Below are positions 9,490 through 22,207 of a stretch of DNA of 64,000 nucleotides, in pieces. The DNA comes from Hansfordia pulvinata. Its lineage: Eukaryota; Ascomycota; Sordariomycetes; Xylariales. The stretch is taken from the NCBI GenBank assembly GCA_006538405.1, contig BJKQ01000012.1, positions 35,001 through 99,000 of the forward strand, given 5' to 3'. Position numbers and translations under genes: made by a program. Under the pieces are notes generated by a model. The model saw only the letters and a program-made list of their open reading frames with translations. It made no database searches and was not told the DNA's origin. Positions within the stretch are counted from its first letter, which is position 1. Each line of letters starts with the position of its first letter.

Positions 9490-11340
9490 CGCTTTAATAT
9501 ATTACTTATTATTACTCCTTTTAATAATATCGTTATTAATAACCTTAATAAAAGCGGCCCGTTTAACGATAATCTTAATAACGCACCCGGTAATAATCTT
9601 AATAATTATTATAACGACTTTAATATTAACCTTAATAACGGTGTTAATACTTAAAAAATTAACCGTTATAAGTATTATATTTAAGTTAAAAAGGACCGTT
9701 ATACCTTTAAGTAAGTTAAGAAAAATAAAAAGCGCGAGCGTAAAAAGCGTAAAAAGTAAAAGGCTTTTAAAAAACGCTCTTTTAATAATATCTTTATAAA
9801 GGGTAACTCTTTTAATTTAAAATAAGAGCTCTTTAAAGAAAAGCTTAAAGTATATGTTAATTACCTTAAACGCTCCCTTATTATAAGTAAGTTTTTTTAC
9901 ACCTTAATTAATAAAGGAGACGCTTATTTTTAATATTAATATTATTATATAACTTATATATAAGACTTTTAAGCTTTAACGACTTAACTTAAGCTTTAAC
10001 GCACTTTTTAATAAATCCGTGCTATTATTAACTTAAGTAACTTTATTAAGTAACCTTATAAGGTTAAAAACAATACCGGTCTTAATCACGTTATTATTTT
10101 TAAGCCTACTTTTTATAACTTGTTTATCGTTTTAAATAAGCTTATAACGACTTTAATTATTTTATTAATAATAATAACTTTACTTATAACACTTTTAAAA
10201 AGGACTCCTTTACCTTTATAAAGCTATTTATAGTTAATTATATTAACCTTTTTATAATAATACTTATTAATTATTATAGGTTATAAGTAAGTGTGATAAA
10301 TAAGTTAATTATAAAATTTAATATTATATACATTAACTTATCGGGCGGTCTTAATAATATAAACCGCTTACTTTAACGAATAAAAAAAGCGGGTTAAATC
10401 CGTAATAAAAGCCTTAAGCTATTATTAATTTAAGCTTATAACGCCGTTATATATTTAAAAATACTTCTTTTTAATACCGACTTAAACCGCTTTTTACTTA
10501 ATATAAGTCCTTATCGCCTCCTTTTTACTTTAAAGCAGCCTTATAATAATTAAATCTTCTCTTCTCACCGTTAATAATACAAGTTCGCCTTAAATAACGT
10601 CTTCTCTTCTCGCCGTTAATAATAAAAGTCCGCTTTAAGTAACACTTTCTCCTTTTATTATTAATAATAAGAATCCGCTTTAAGTAATAACTTTAAATAA
10701 TAATAAACCCTTTCCGGTCGTTTTAATCCCGCTTTAACCCTTAATTTTATTATTAATCTTATTAATAAACCCGACCGCTTATATTAACGTTTAAAGTATA
10801 TTAATATAGCCTTTTATCACCCTTACGCCGGTTATTATAACTTTAAAACGCTTTAATCCGCTTATAACCTTAATTATAATAAACGTATACTTACCTTTTA
10901 CCGTTTCGATACGTGTCCCGTTATTTAATACTTTTTTACCGTGTTAAATATTAAATAACGGGCTTTTAAAGACTTAAAGGCCGTTATTAATATTATTAAA
11001 GGTTATAACACTTTTTAATTCGCTTTTTTATAATTTTAAATACGTGTTAATTAACACCGCTTTAACACTTTATAAAATACACGTAATATAATTTAAAACC
11101 GTAACGGAATCCTTTAATTCGTGCCTTTTAATTATAATAACACGTGTTAAAAGTTAAACGTAAACGTAAATATCCTTTACGGTCGCTTTTTTAAGTATTA
11201 AAAGTCGCCTTCTCGCTGTAACGGATAACGTTAAGCTTATAATGACCTTAATTTAAAGGAGATAAAAGATTAAAAAGAGTTTAAAAAAAAGCTTCTTTAT
11301 AATAAACGCCCTTATCGTTTTTAATCGTGTAAGTCTTTAA
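9490..11340 (+). pseudogene. Antisense extra frame of element G, Asn-rich then Lys-rich, unknown product
   Basis: One plus-strand frame runs for about 600 codons opposite to G pol, between the 3' LTR and integrase. It is interrupted almost only by TAA, with few TAG or TGA, as expected if CAA glutamine codons were mutated by RIP. The start is Asn-rich (NDNLNNAPGNNLNNYYND and similar, about 9560-9650). A strongly basic patch (KKNKKRERKKRKK, about 9723-9765) follows, then a less charged region with a 45-bp repeat. The true start is unclear because the frame stays open upstream to about 9244 with a hydrophobic translation. I do not recognise the product. It could be an antisense accessory gene of the element or a captured host fragment. 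Confidence 0.5.
10553..10690 (+). repeat. 45-bp tandem repeat, three copies
   Basis: Three consecutive units of about 45 bases share TCTTCTC.CCGTTAATAATA followed by AGT(T/C)CGC(C/T)TTAA. They lie inside the antisense frame of element G and, being a multiple of three, repeat a Ser/Asn-containing peptide of about 15 residues without shifting the frame. Confidence 0.7.
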
Positions 11341-11344
11341 TTAA

Positions 11345-14335
11345 AATATTAACTTAAGTAAGGTTCTTAAGGTTTCCGTAATTATTTTTATATATTTTAT
11401 TTATAAGCTATATTAAGCCTTTACTGTACACGCTTTAAGCTATTATATAATACCTTTAATAAGTATTAATATTAAATTAAAGTTCGATATATATCCGTGT
11501 TAATCTTATATCGTGTTTATATCGTGTTTTTATATAATTTTTATTAATATTAAGCCGTGTCCTTAATTTAAGTCCCGGTTAACCTTTATATTAAGTTTAT
11601 AACCAGTCCGCGTCCCGTCCGGATTATATATAAAGTTTTAAACTTAATCCCTCTTTATATTAGGTTTATATTAAGTCCGTCTTGTATTTAAGTCCCGCTT
11701 TAATTAACGGCCTCTTACCTTATTTAAGTTATATATATAATTAATTTATATTATATTTATGTCCCTTTTTAAATAAGTGTCCTTAATTATACCCGTGTTA
11801 AATCCGTGTTTTATCCGTGTCGGGTTTAAAATACCCTTTAATAATATTAAGGTTATAAGTCGGTCATGCTCTTTACGCTTTCTCTTTAAGTTAAGGCTAT
11901 TATAAGTTTAAATATCGTTATAAAAGGACTTAAAACGCTTAAAAGCAATTATAATTATTATCTCTTATATTAATTCTTATATAAGATTATTATAACCTTT
12001 TTATTTAATTAAGGTTAAGCGTTATCCTCCTTAATTAAAGCTTATATAAATATAAAGGATATCCTTTACCTTATATTCCTTATTTATACTTAATATAAGG
12101 TCTTTAATAATAGCCGGACTTTAATAAGTATTTATAATCGGTTAACTTAATAATAAGTTTATTATTACACGCTTCACGAGATTAATATAAAACACTTTAT
12201 AAATTCGCTTAAAAACGTTTAACTTTATATTTAATAAATTTAAAATTATTATAACTTTATATTTTTAATAAATTTAATTTAACTTATATAACGGTCGTTT
12301 CGTTATAAAATTACGTAACACAAGTTATACTTTATCCTTAATTTAAAAGCGTTTTATTAAGCGTCACGAGCGATTTAAATCGTTTTATTATTATTATTAA
12401 GCGTATATTATAATAAATTATATTAATTCTTACCCTTTATATAAATAGGCTATAAATTTTATAACTTTATTACTTAATATCTTTATTATAAGGTCCCCTT
12501 TTAAGGGCCGTTAAATCGCCTTTATATTAAAGCCGTGTAATAAGCGGTTTAAGCTTACCTTTATAATTATTAAAGTCTTATTATTAAAAACGAGCTAACA
12601 TACCGGGAGGTGGTTAAGTTAATTATTTTACTTAAAAGATACCACCGTTTATAAAATAGCTTAAACTTTTTAATTCACCCGCTTAATACTTTTATCCGTT
12701 TATAAATAATACATTATTAATAATATTTACTTTATCCTTATAAAGGTATATAACGTCCTTTAAAAGCCTTTTACTTAATCCGAGCCGCGGTCGTTAATAA
12801 TATTAATTAAAAACCCGTGAAAACGTTATTAAGTGTCACGGAACCGTATCGCGCACGCTTCGGTTATTATTAAGCTTATTACCTTTAATTAAATAAACTT
12901 AAATAACCGGTTAATAATAATTATAATATATTTTAAGTAATCCGGCCTTATTATAAAAAGTGGCCTTATAAAGTTTATTAAGATTTAAGATTAAGATTTA
13001 TTTAATAACGGTAAAAAGGTAAAAAGGCCTTATTAAAGTTAATAAGAAATATACGCTCCCTTATAATTATAGTTTTATATAAATCACGTTATATTTTAAA
13101 ATATAAAATCTTAATAATAATTATATAATAAGATTATAAACATCGTCCCTTAACTTAAGTAGCCTTTTAATAAAGATTTATAAGCATACTTAATTAACCT
13201 TATTATTAATAATTTTTAAGCCGGTACTTATACACGACCCTTTTAAAGTAAGGCTTTTTAAGCGTTTTTTATATAATCCTTAATTTAAAACGAGCTGTTC
13301 ACCTTAAGGGAGAAACGGTGGGCTGCGCTTTTTATTATTTAAACGAGCCGTGTATATATCGTTCTTATAAAGGCCCTTATTTTAAAGCGCGGTTAAGTCC
13401 TTTTTTATAAATATATCCGCTTTTTAAAGTAAGTAAGGTTTTATCCCTTATTATAATTAACCTTATAAGAACCTTAAGTGCACTTATAAAAGTAATATTA
13501 TAATTAAGTAAAGTAATTACTTATATCTTAAATCGTCCCCCTTTATATTTTAATTATAATATAATAAAGCGTTTAACCGCGCGCTTTACGTACTTAATTA
13601 ATAATAAAGGTTATAATTAAATAAAGTAAGTACCTTTTTTTAACGTGCTTACCGTTTATTAATTAATTAAAAGGTAATAAAGTATTTTAAGTTTTTATAA
13701 TTAATAAGGATTATAAATAAGTCTTATATAAACCGTAACTTTATTAATTAAGCCTTTAAGTAAATGATTATTATTAATATTTCCTTATCGTAAATCGGGT
13801 AATTACGTTATATTAATATAAAGGATGTTAAGTAATATATTATTAAATATAAAACGTTATCGTAAAATTATAATAAATAACCCTTTAACACTTAGCTTAA
13901 GTAATCGGCTTTTATTACCGTTTTTAAGTTAAGATCTTATTACTTTAAGATTAAGCTTATAATAAAGTGGTCCTTTAAACGTTAAAAGGCCTTATCGTGC
14001 TTTTAAGTTTAATTAAAATATACGTTTTTCTTTATAAGTATATTAAGCAAGGCTATTAAAGCTGAATAATTCAGGATAAAGTCACGGTAAAAGTTAATAA
14101 ACTTAAGGAAATTACGGACGGCCTTAATGTTCTTTAAGGCTTCTTACTTTTAAATAGCTTAAATCTTCTTTAAGTTTAAGTAAATCTCCTTTTTAACCTT
14201 TATAATAAACTTAATGTACTTAACCTTTATTATTATAAACTCGTACTTATCTTAATTTAAAAATAGGCCGGCGTCCTTTAATAGCCTTAATACTTAATAT
14301 ACTTTCACGATATAATCCCTTTTTAAGCCCTTTAA
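11345..14335 (-). pseudogene. Element G pol, downstream part: end of reverse transcriptase and integrase
   Basis: Read right to left, the minus strand continues reverse transcriptase from the C insertion point. A stretch corresponding to the DAGL.L...K..F motif comes first, then VRNFLKFINFYRDF (about 14060-14110), typical of Gypsy polymerases. Further on, about 12560-12700, is an integrase block resembling TDG..ERVNQ...YL and a WLNHLP-type segment. Many stops interrupt it. I did not resolve a chromodomain. The end toward 11,345 is uncertain, and the last kilobase may be untranslated. Confidence 0.65.
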
Positions 14336-14486
14336 TGTTATAAACTGGCCACTGGCGGTGCCCGCGTGAGTGCGTCGATATAGTAATATTCTCCTTAAAA
14401 GAGGAAGAAGAAGGGAAGACGTTAAGGCCTGCGAGCTGCCGTAATTATATATTATAAGATTAAGTTAAAAGATTAAGTTTATAATA
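14336..14486 (-). repeat. Element C 3' LTR
   Basis: It is 151 bp from TGTTATAAACTGGCCACTGG to AAGTTTATAATA. It has the same length as the LTR at 22052-22202 and differs from it by transitions. Its ends are inverted copies of each other (TGTTATAAACT / AGTTTATAACA). Confidence 0.9.
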
Positions 14487-14540
14487 TACGGCCTTACTCC
14501 GGTAAAAATTCGCCTTATAATAAGCGTGACGGGCTGTACC

Positions 14541-14660
14541 CTTATACTGTCCTTAAAACCTGTATTAACGCCGTCGGCCTCGTAATAAGTACGAGGCGGC
14601 TATACCTTTATACCGTGCACGGGCCTTACATTAACGCCGTCGGCCTCGTAACGGGTATAA
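14541..14660. repeat. 66-bp tandem unit, about two copies
   Basis: ATTAACGCCGTCGGCCTCGT occurs at 14564 and again at 14630, a spacing of 66 bases, with similar intervening sequence (GTACGAGGCGG, CTTTATACCGTGCACGGGC). Related, more mutated units occur at 16509-16720 on the other side of the antisense frame. Confidence 0.75.
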
Positions 14661-14937
14661 AACGGTAAAACCCTAAGACCCGATTAATACGCGTTACAGC
14701 GTAAAAGCTTTTTTATTAAGCGGTAAGTAAGGCCTTTATTTACCCGCCTTTTTATAACGTGTTCGCCACCCGCCCCCGCTTATCCTCGTTTCGGGTTTTA
14801 TAAGCCTTCCTCTTTTTACTTTTCTTTTTATATCGCGTATCCGTAATACGTACTTATAACCCTTTAATTATATCCTTACCTTCCTTATATTAACTCTTCT
14901 TTTTACCGATACGGCCTTATTTTTCCTTTATATTAAT

Positions 14938-16140
14938 ATGGCCGTTATTATTAACCTTACCTTAAAAGGCACCGCTTTAAGCGTTAACGGCGGCCTTTTA
15001 CTTAATAATAATAATAATAATAATAAGCAGCCGCCTCGCAATCGCGCCCTTAATAATTACCTCTTTAACGGCGACTCGGATAATAAAGAAAGCCAGCTTT
15101 TTATTAATATAAAGGCCACTTACGTTAATTATATCGATAAGTTCTTTTATATTAAGGTTATATAATACACGCTTAATAACGCTATAAAGGGCTATTTAAA
15201 GTGTAAGTAAAGTAAAAAGACGTGTAATTAAAAATCACACGTTTATATTAATAACGCGAAGCTCCGCCGCGCTTTATACGATATAATTAAGGTCGTTAAT
15301 TAAGGTAAAACCGTTACGGTCTTAAGTTAAGGTCGCACCGCGGTTTAGCTTACCTTTAAGTTTAATTATATAATAAAGGCTTTTCGCGACTTCCACGCCT
15401 TTACTCGGTAAAACCTTAATATTAATTAATTTATATATAATAACGCTTTAACCGACCCCGACCCTTTAACCGTACTCGTCTTAATCTCGACTTATAATCG
15501 TAATAATTAATAATAATAGCTTATTATCCTTAATACGGCTTCCCTTAACGGTAATAACGCTGCCGCTTTACGTTAAGCCTTTTTTTATATAATTTATAAT
15601 TTAAATTAATAATTAACCTTATAAAAAGCCGTAAACACCGCTTAAGCCGTTAAAGCGAGAGCCGCCGTTACGCGTTATAAAGCCACCTTATAAGCGTTCC
15701 TTCACCTTACGTAAATCGCCGTTAACGTTACGAACTTACTTAACACCCTTTTTAATCCCGCCTTAAGCACGCCCGGTTAAGCTTACACTTTACTTAATAT
15801 TATATCCGGCGTTAAAACAAGTAATAATAAAAAGCGTGACCAGCTTTTTAACCTTAACAAGACGCCCTTAAAGCGCTCCCGTTTCGTTAATATATCGGAT
15901 ATAAACCTCGACCGTAAGTAACGCCGTTATATAACGTAACGCCTTATCACCCCCTCCCCCCCTTTTTAAGGTCGGCACCACTTTAACCCCGATTCGCCTT
16001 AATTTAACTCTTATTAATTTAATTAAATTAATCACTTTTAAGTCCCGTTATAAAAAGATAAGTAAAAGGACGACTTTAAGGACGACTTTAACGCTTAACC
16101 TTATTAAAAGAATAACGGCCTTAAGTAATAAGTTAATTAT
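14938..16140 (+). pseudogene. Antisense extra frame of element C, poly-Asn and Ala/Gln-rich, unknown product
   Basis: A single plus-strand frame starts at an ATG and stays in register for about 400 codons, opposite to C pol and between pol and the 3' LTR. The first 75 codons are fully open and include a run of seven Asn (about residues 24-30) and the segment LFNGDSDNKESQLFINIKAT. After that only TAA and TAG interrupt, consistent with mutated Gln codons. The rest is rich in Ala, Asn and Arg, for example ALRRALYDI-like and KARAAVTRYKATL stretches. The FNGDSD...F segment faintly recalls Gag N-termini, but a gag in antisense after pol would be strange. I do not recognise it. It keeps more GC in this part than neighbouring DNA. 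Confidence 0.55.
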
Positions 16141-16508
16141 AACGTGATAAGATCTTAATAATATAAGGTTAAAAGAATTAAAAAAAAATAAAATAACCGA
16201 TATAACGCTTAATTAAGATTATTTAATACCCGCCTTATAAGGAATTATATTACGTTACGGCGCTTAATTAATTTAAATAATAACCGTTACGGTGCCGATT
16301 TCTTTAAATTAAAGATTATTATCCCTTTTATCCTTATAAGTTATAAGCCCCGTAATGTGTTTATATCCGCCCTTTATAATACCGCCTTACCTTTATATAA
16401 AAGCGATCGTATATAAACGCGTATAACGGACGTAAAATCACGTGTTATATAAAGCGGCCTTATTATTATCTTATCGGTTATATCTTTATACCTTAAACGC
16501 GGGGGCGC

Positions 16509-16720
16509 GTTAACGTTACGGCCTCGTAACGGGTGTAAGGTAAATATACTTATATATTATACACGGGTTAACTTATTAACGTTTTAACCTTATAATAAGT
16601 ATAAAGGTAAAGTACTTATATACCTTATATGGATTAGCTTATTAACGTTACGGCCTTATTATAAGCACGAGGTCAAGGTACTTATATATTACGCATGTAT
16701 TAACGTGTTAATACTTTAAC
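16509..16720. repeat. 66-bp tandem unit, second block of about three copies
   Basis: Units starting TATTAACGTTACGGCCTCGT-like recur near 16509, 16574, 16640 and 16699. Each is followed by a GTA..AGG..AAGTACTTATATA segment and an ACACGGGTT-like end. They are mutated relatives of the unit at 14541-14660. The two blocks bracket the antisense frame. Confidence 0.7.
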
Positions 16721-16859
16721 TTCGCGTTATATAAAAGGGCGACGTACCCTTATATTATAATTAACTTAATACAGTAAGCTGCTTACCCCCGCCGCTCTCC
16801 TTTTACGAGTAAGAAGTAAAACTGTTTACCGGATTTATAACCACCGCCCGGACCGCCGG

Positions 16860-19760
16860 CGCCTTATTTTAATTAAGATATTAAGGGTTAACCGGTTACG
16901 GCTTATTATTATATTTTACGTTACCTTATACCGCTTTAAACGCGTTTAAGGCTATTATATCCGCCACCGCGAAAAGCGGCTTTTAATTAAGGTTATTATA
17001 CTTTACTTATTTTATTAACACTTACCGGTGCCTACCACGGCCTCTTATATTCTTTACGTTAAAGATAGCCTTTACGCGGAATTCCTCTTTTATAAACTTA
17101 TCCTTTTAAGCTATTTAAATCGTTAATAGCCGCGAATCGGATACTTATTAACTTAAAAAAGGGTCGTTTTAAGCCCGCTTTATTAAGTTTATATAAAAGA
17201 TTAAATAAATCTCTTTAAGGATATTAAGCTTAACCGTAAAAGGGGATAGGACCGTTATTATTATGTACTTTCCTTATACTTAATTTAGCTTTTTATTAAG
17301 TTAAGCCGTCTTAATATTACGTAAGCTTAACCACACCTTATCTCCTTTATAAAACTGCTTTATAAGGTAATAAAACCGATTCGCCGACTTTTATTAACGT
17401 TATTAAATATATATAATTACGAATTAAGCTTATTAATTACCCTCCTTTAAGTAAGTTAAAAACGCGTCCGTACGGTCCGTTAAGCTACGCGGCCCGACCT
17501 TATTATAATATAGCACTTAAGACTGCATCGTTAATAAGTCGAAACTTAAAAAGAGGCGGTTAAAATTAACCTTTATAATTATAAAGACCCAGTTATTTAA
17601 GGTTAATTAATAAACCGGTAAGTAATTAATTTAATTTAATTATAAGAAGGCTATTATTAAACGGAGCACCGATTAAACCTTTTAATTTACTCTTTTTATC
17701 TTATTATCGGATTATAAGTGGTAAGCCGTTAAAAAGCATTATTAAATACTTATTATAACGTATAACCGAGTTTAAAAGCGTTTTACTTAATCTGATCCTT
17801 AATCGGAAATAAGCTGGTTAAAGAAGCCTTAAAAACGTTATTAATAATCTTAAAAGCGTTCCGCGCACGCCTTTATCGTTATAAACGATATCGCTTTAAG
17901 TTACACGTACTTTAATAAGCGGTCCGTAAAAACTATTAATTATTATAACGCGTCCGGATCCACTTATAAAAGGGGACTTATAAAGTCCACCGAGATCTGC
18001 TTTTAAAAACGGTTTATTAACGGTAAAGGTTAAAGTAAACCTTAAGAACGCTGTTTAAATTAATACGCCTTATAATAATAATAATTTTACACGAACCTCT
18101 TTACGTTTTATAATATATAATCTTAATAAAAGTCCCGATATAATATAAAGAACATACTTTATTAATTTAAATAACTTATTAAAGGAGAGTTATAAACCCT
18201 TTAAATAAGCGTTATAATAAGCGGCTTATGCTTTAAAACTTAAAGTCGTCCTTAAAAACGTAACGTACCGGCCGCCTTAAGTTAATAATCCTTAATTTAA
18301 ACGGCTGCCTTTACGGCTTAAAAGAACTTACGTTCCTTTACTTACACCTTTTATAAGCGTGTATAATACAGGTCGTTCATTAACACTCTTTTATTTTATA
18401 ATCTCCATAATAACGCCTCCTTAAACAGTTCCGCTTTTATTAAGGGTAAGGCCGGTCTTAACACTGCCCGGACCTCCTTTTATATTAATACCGTGTTAAT
18501 TATATAATACACGAAGATTAATTATATAAGCGGGCCTTTTTAACCGTTATTATCTTTAATATCTTATTACCGGTAAGATAAGGTATTTAAATAAGCCTTT
18601 AACGTACCGGGCTTATAATAAAGATAATAAAAGAATAAGGATAACGTTTCCGCTTAATACGCTTACTTTTTACTTAATAGCTTTAGCTTTATAAAGTATT
18701 TTAAGTTCTTATAATTAATAAAGACCGTGAACGGATCGGTTATTAATCGTAATTCCGCTTACCACGCTTTTAAATATATAATAACCGTAAAGAGCTCTTT
18801 ATCGTAAATCTTATAATTACGTTACGCCGGCGTTAAGTTAACCGAGTAATAAGTTATTAAGTAAAAAACGGACCCGTGATATTACGAAAAGCACTTATTT
18901 AAGGCTTATCTTAAGCAATCCGCTTTCACCACCGTGGGCTTATTAAGGTCTTATTAATAAAGGACCGAATACGTAATAAAGACGGACTTTAACGCTTAAA
19001 ACGCCTCCTTTTACGCTTAACCTTATTTAAACGGCGCCCCTTTCTTTATTAATTAATATAAGGGCTTTAATAAAGAAGAATAATCTCGCATAAAATCCCG
19101 GTAAAAATTAATAAATCCTAAAAAATTACGGAGCCCGTATAGGTTTATAAGGGGTTCTTATTTTTATATTACTTAAACCTTTTTAAGGTTAAAGCGGATC
19201 TCCTCCTTTACCTTAATAATAAAGCTTAAGTACTTTACCTTTTTCACCGCGAATTCACACTTTTTTTTATTTAAAAAGAGGCCCGCCCCTTATAATAATT
19301 ATAACACTTAACGCACCTTAATTATATAATCCTCCTTAAAGCTTAAGCTATAAATAAGGATATCGTTAAGGAACGCCATGGTAAAAACGCTTAAGGTGTC
19401 ACTTAATACCATATTAATATAACGTTAAAACGAAGCGGGAGCGCCCGTTAATTTAAAAGGGTATACCAGCCATTTAAAAAGGCCGAAGCGGGTTTTAAAC
19501 GTAATTAAGTGTTCTTAACCTTTCTTTATACGTAAGTGGTGGAAAGCAGCCTTTATATTAAACTTTAACACTTACTTCGCCCTTAAAAGGGACCGTAACG
19601 TCTTTATGATAAGTGGTAATAAGTAGTTATCTTTTTTAATAACTTTATTTAAGGCTTAATAATTAATATAAAACCTTTACCCGCCACTCGGCTTTTTAAT
19701 AAGCAGCACCGGCGCCGCGGGTAAGGAGGAGTTAACCCGGATTTATCTTTTATCTTTTAA
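16860..19760 (-). pseudogene. Element C pol: reverse transcriptase, RNase H, integrase, chromodomain
   Basis: Domains read right to left. Reverse transcriptase comes first, with the catalytic box as FLNDILIYS (first Asp mutated to Asn, as G-to-A RIP would do) near 19345-19375, and the thumb motif LRNFLGFINFYRDF near 19085-19130. An RNase H region lies at about 18,700-19,000. Integrase covers roughly 17,100-18,500. The end near 17,040-17,090 reads as a chromodomain start (EEFRVKAIFNV). Frames are broken by many TAA/TAG. Chromodomains steer chromovirus integration to heterochromatin, which fits where this element lies. Confidence 0.75.
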
Positions 19761-22051
19761 CTTTATTAATTAACGCTGTAGCTTTAAAAGTTACTCCCGC
19801 GGTATGTTATAAAAAGGGCCGTATAAAAGCTTAAGGTCGTTCCCTTTAACGTCCTTCCGTAACCGGATTTAATGGTTTAAGCGCCCTTAATATAACGGTA
19901 GCTTATCCTTAACGGACTTATTAAACAGCCCTTAAAAGTCTTTAACCTTTAAGGGGAAAAGGGGGGGCGGGCCAGGTCGGTGATATAAAGGCGAAGGACG
20001 CTCGTGATTTCTTATAAGCTAATAATTATTAACGGCTCCGTAACTCCCCGTTACGCATTTCCTTAATTAAGCGTGCCCCCGTTACAAGGACCGGGCCGTC
20101 CTTTAACCGTCGTGTTTAAGAATCTTTAATTAATAAACCCTTTACCGCTTAAATCTTAAGTTCCTTTTATCCCGTGTTTATTACCACGCCGCGACGCTTT
20201 ATAAAAGGTAACCTTAATATAACGTTTTAAGTTAACCTTAAAATTATATAAAAGCACGTTAATAATAACCACTTATCGATATCGATCGTTATACGTATTA
20301 AGCGTTATATATTATAAGACTTCGCTTTACTTACGGTTAATTATAAGTCTTAAGGCTTAAATAAATCGATTTATTATAAGCTTAAAGATTAAACGCGTCG
20401 TTTACTTATTACTTTATAATAATCACACTTTATATTAACCTATACGTTTAAGGTAGCGAAGGAGTTAAAAAGGACCGGTATAAAGAAGGGTTCCGTGTTT
20501 ATATATATTTAAATATCCTTAAACTCCCGCGTCTTAAACGCCTTAAAAGGGTCGATCGAGTTTAAGTGTAAGTTAAGTAACCTTTAAGTGAGACTTAACT
20601 TAAAGGCGAGCCGTTTTCCGAGTTAATATCGTTTTATAACGGGTCGTCCTTTATATCGGGCGCCGTTATAAAGCGAATTATTATTAAAGGCCGTTACGTT
20701 AAAAAAAGGGAATATCCGTTCGCTTTATATCCGTCCTTTTTATAATAAAGATAAAGGCCTTTTTCCTTACACGTGTTAAGCTTAACTTAAAAGATTTAAA
20801 GCGCTTATTACCGGCCCTTTACCCCCGCTCCACTTTATTACGGTTGCTTAAACCTTTTCTTAAAGGCCGTTAAGGCCCTTATCCTATACACCTTTATTAT
20901 TTAAGTGTCCTTATCGCCGTCCCTCTTAATATCGCCTTAAAGCGGTTACGGCGCCGTTACGGCTTAAAACTTCTCTTTTAAATCGTAAGATTTTAAGTTT
21001 AATACGATAACCCGGTATATTATTACCGCTTTATTATAATCCGTGTAAAAAACTTAATAACTATACGTGATCCTCCTTATCCGATCCGAGAGGGCTTATT
21101 AAAAGCGGTTAAGCTTAACCGAACCGTTTTAATCTTAGCCTTTTACCGTAAATAGCTTTTACTTAAAGCGAGGGAGGAACGTGGCGAACCTTTCTTTAGC
21201 CCTTTATCGTATATAATTAAGCTTAATTTTAATTATTACTTATTAATAAGGATCTTTAAATAATAAAGTAAGGTATTATAAGAAATAATTAAGGTTATAA
21301 TACTTCAAGTCCGTGCGCTCTTTAAAGCCGCTTGCTTTATAAAAAGGGGCTACTTAAGCTTAAATTAAAGGGGAAAGGTTTATTTAAATAAAGACTTATT
21401 AATCTTAATTATTATTAATAAACTCTTAATCAGCCTTTAACTTATATATTAATATTAAACGTTAAGTAATAAATATAACCTTATTATTATTAAAGAGGCC
21501 CTTTTAAGGTAATGGCTTACACCGCGGCGGCCTTACCTTAAATTACTGCCTGTTTAAGTCCGGCGCGACCGTGCGTAACGTTTAAAGGCCCCCCCCTTTA
21601 AATTAAACGCGTTTATGTCCGTGTTAATAATAAGATAAAGGCGTTAAGCTTTTAAGGCTTAAGTTAAGTTATTAAAAGTTAAGGTCGTATTAATGATAAC
21701 TTAAGGAGGTGAAAAGGGTGATTATTCCCTTTCACGCTCTCTTAAGGCCGTTAACGCGGCCGCGAGCCGGGCTAATTCCTGTTATTAATGTGCTATTTAC
21801 TTAAATAACACGTTTTATTAAGAGTTTTACGATTCGTGTAAGTCTTAAAGTTGCTATTAAAGATTCAGGCCCTTTATTATTACCGTTTCGGTTTAAAGAG
21901 GAGGTGAATTAATGTTTAATATCTTATATGTTTAAAAGATAACGGCTTATATTATCGCCTTATTAATAATGTCACGACTCGTGTTATTGTCTTATCGGCG
22001 GTGTTACGGCTCGTGTTATTATTTTACCGGTGTTTATTAAAGGAGAATATA
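19761..22051 (-). pseudogene. Element C gag/protease region
   Basis: This is the 2.3 kb between the 5' LTR and reverse transcriptase on the minus strand, where gag and protease are expected. Fragments with mixed charge can be read but no CCHC knuckle or protease DSG motif is confidently seen. The first 200 bases next to the LTR (21,840-22,051) recur at 63,788-64,000, which confirms this as the 5' internal end. Confidence 0.5.
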
Positions 22052-22202
22052 TGTTATAAACTGGTTATTAACGGTGCCCGTGTAAGTGCGTCGATATAGT
22101 AATATTCTCTTTAAGGGAGGAAGAAGAAGGGAAGATGTCGGGGCCTACGAGCTGCCGTAGTTATATATTATAAGATTAAGCTGGAAGACTAAGTTTATAA
22201 CA
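22052..22202 (-). repeat. Element C 5' LTR
   Basis: It is 151 bp, starting TGTTATAAACTGGTTATTAA and ending AAGTTTATAACA, followed by the TTTAA duplication. It is more RIP-damaged at the CTGGCCACTGGCGG block than the other LTR. Confidence 0.9.
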
Positions 22203-22207
22203 TTTAA

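Larger units (their letters stand above)
14336..22202 (-). mobile_element. Element C: complete Ty3/Gypsy chromovirus with antisense extra frame
   Basis: C has two 151-bp LTRs (14336-14486 and 22052-22202) and a perfect 5-bp duplication TTTAA (14331-14335 and 22203-22207), for a total of 7867 bp. Pol is on the minus strand: reverse transcriptase with FLNDILIYS (about 19345-19375) and LRNFLGFINFYRDF (about 19085-19130), integrase leftward, and a chromodomain-like EEFRVKAI segment near 17040-17090. From about 16,860 to 14,487 there are 2.4 kb beyond pol that hold 66-bp tandem units and an antisense frame. It sits inside the reverse transcriptase of G, a relative. Confidence 0.9.
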
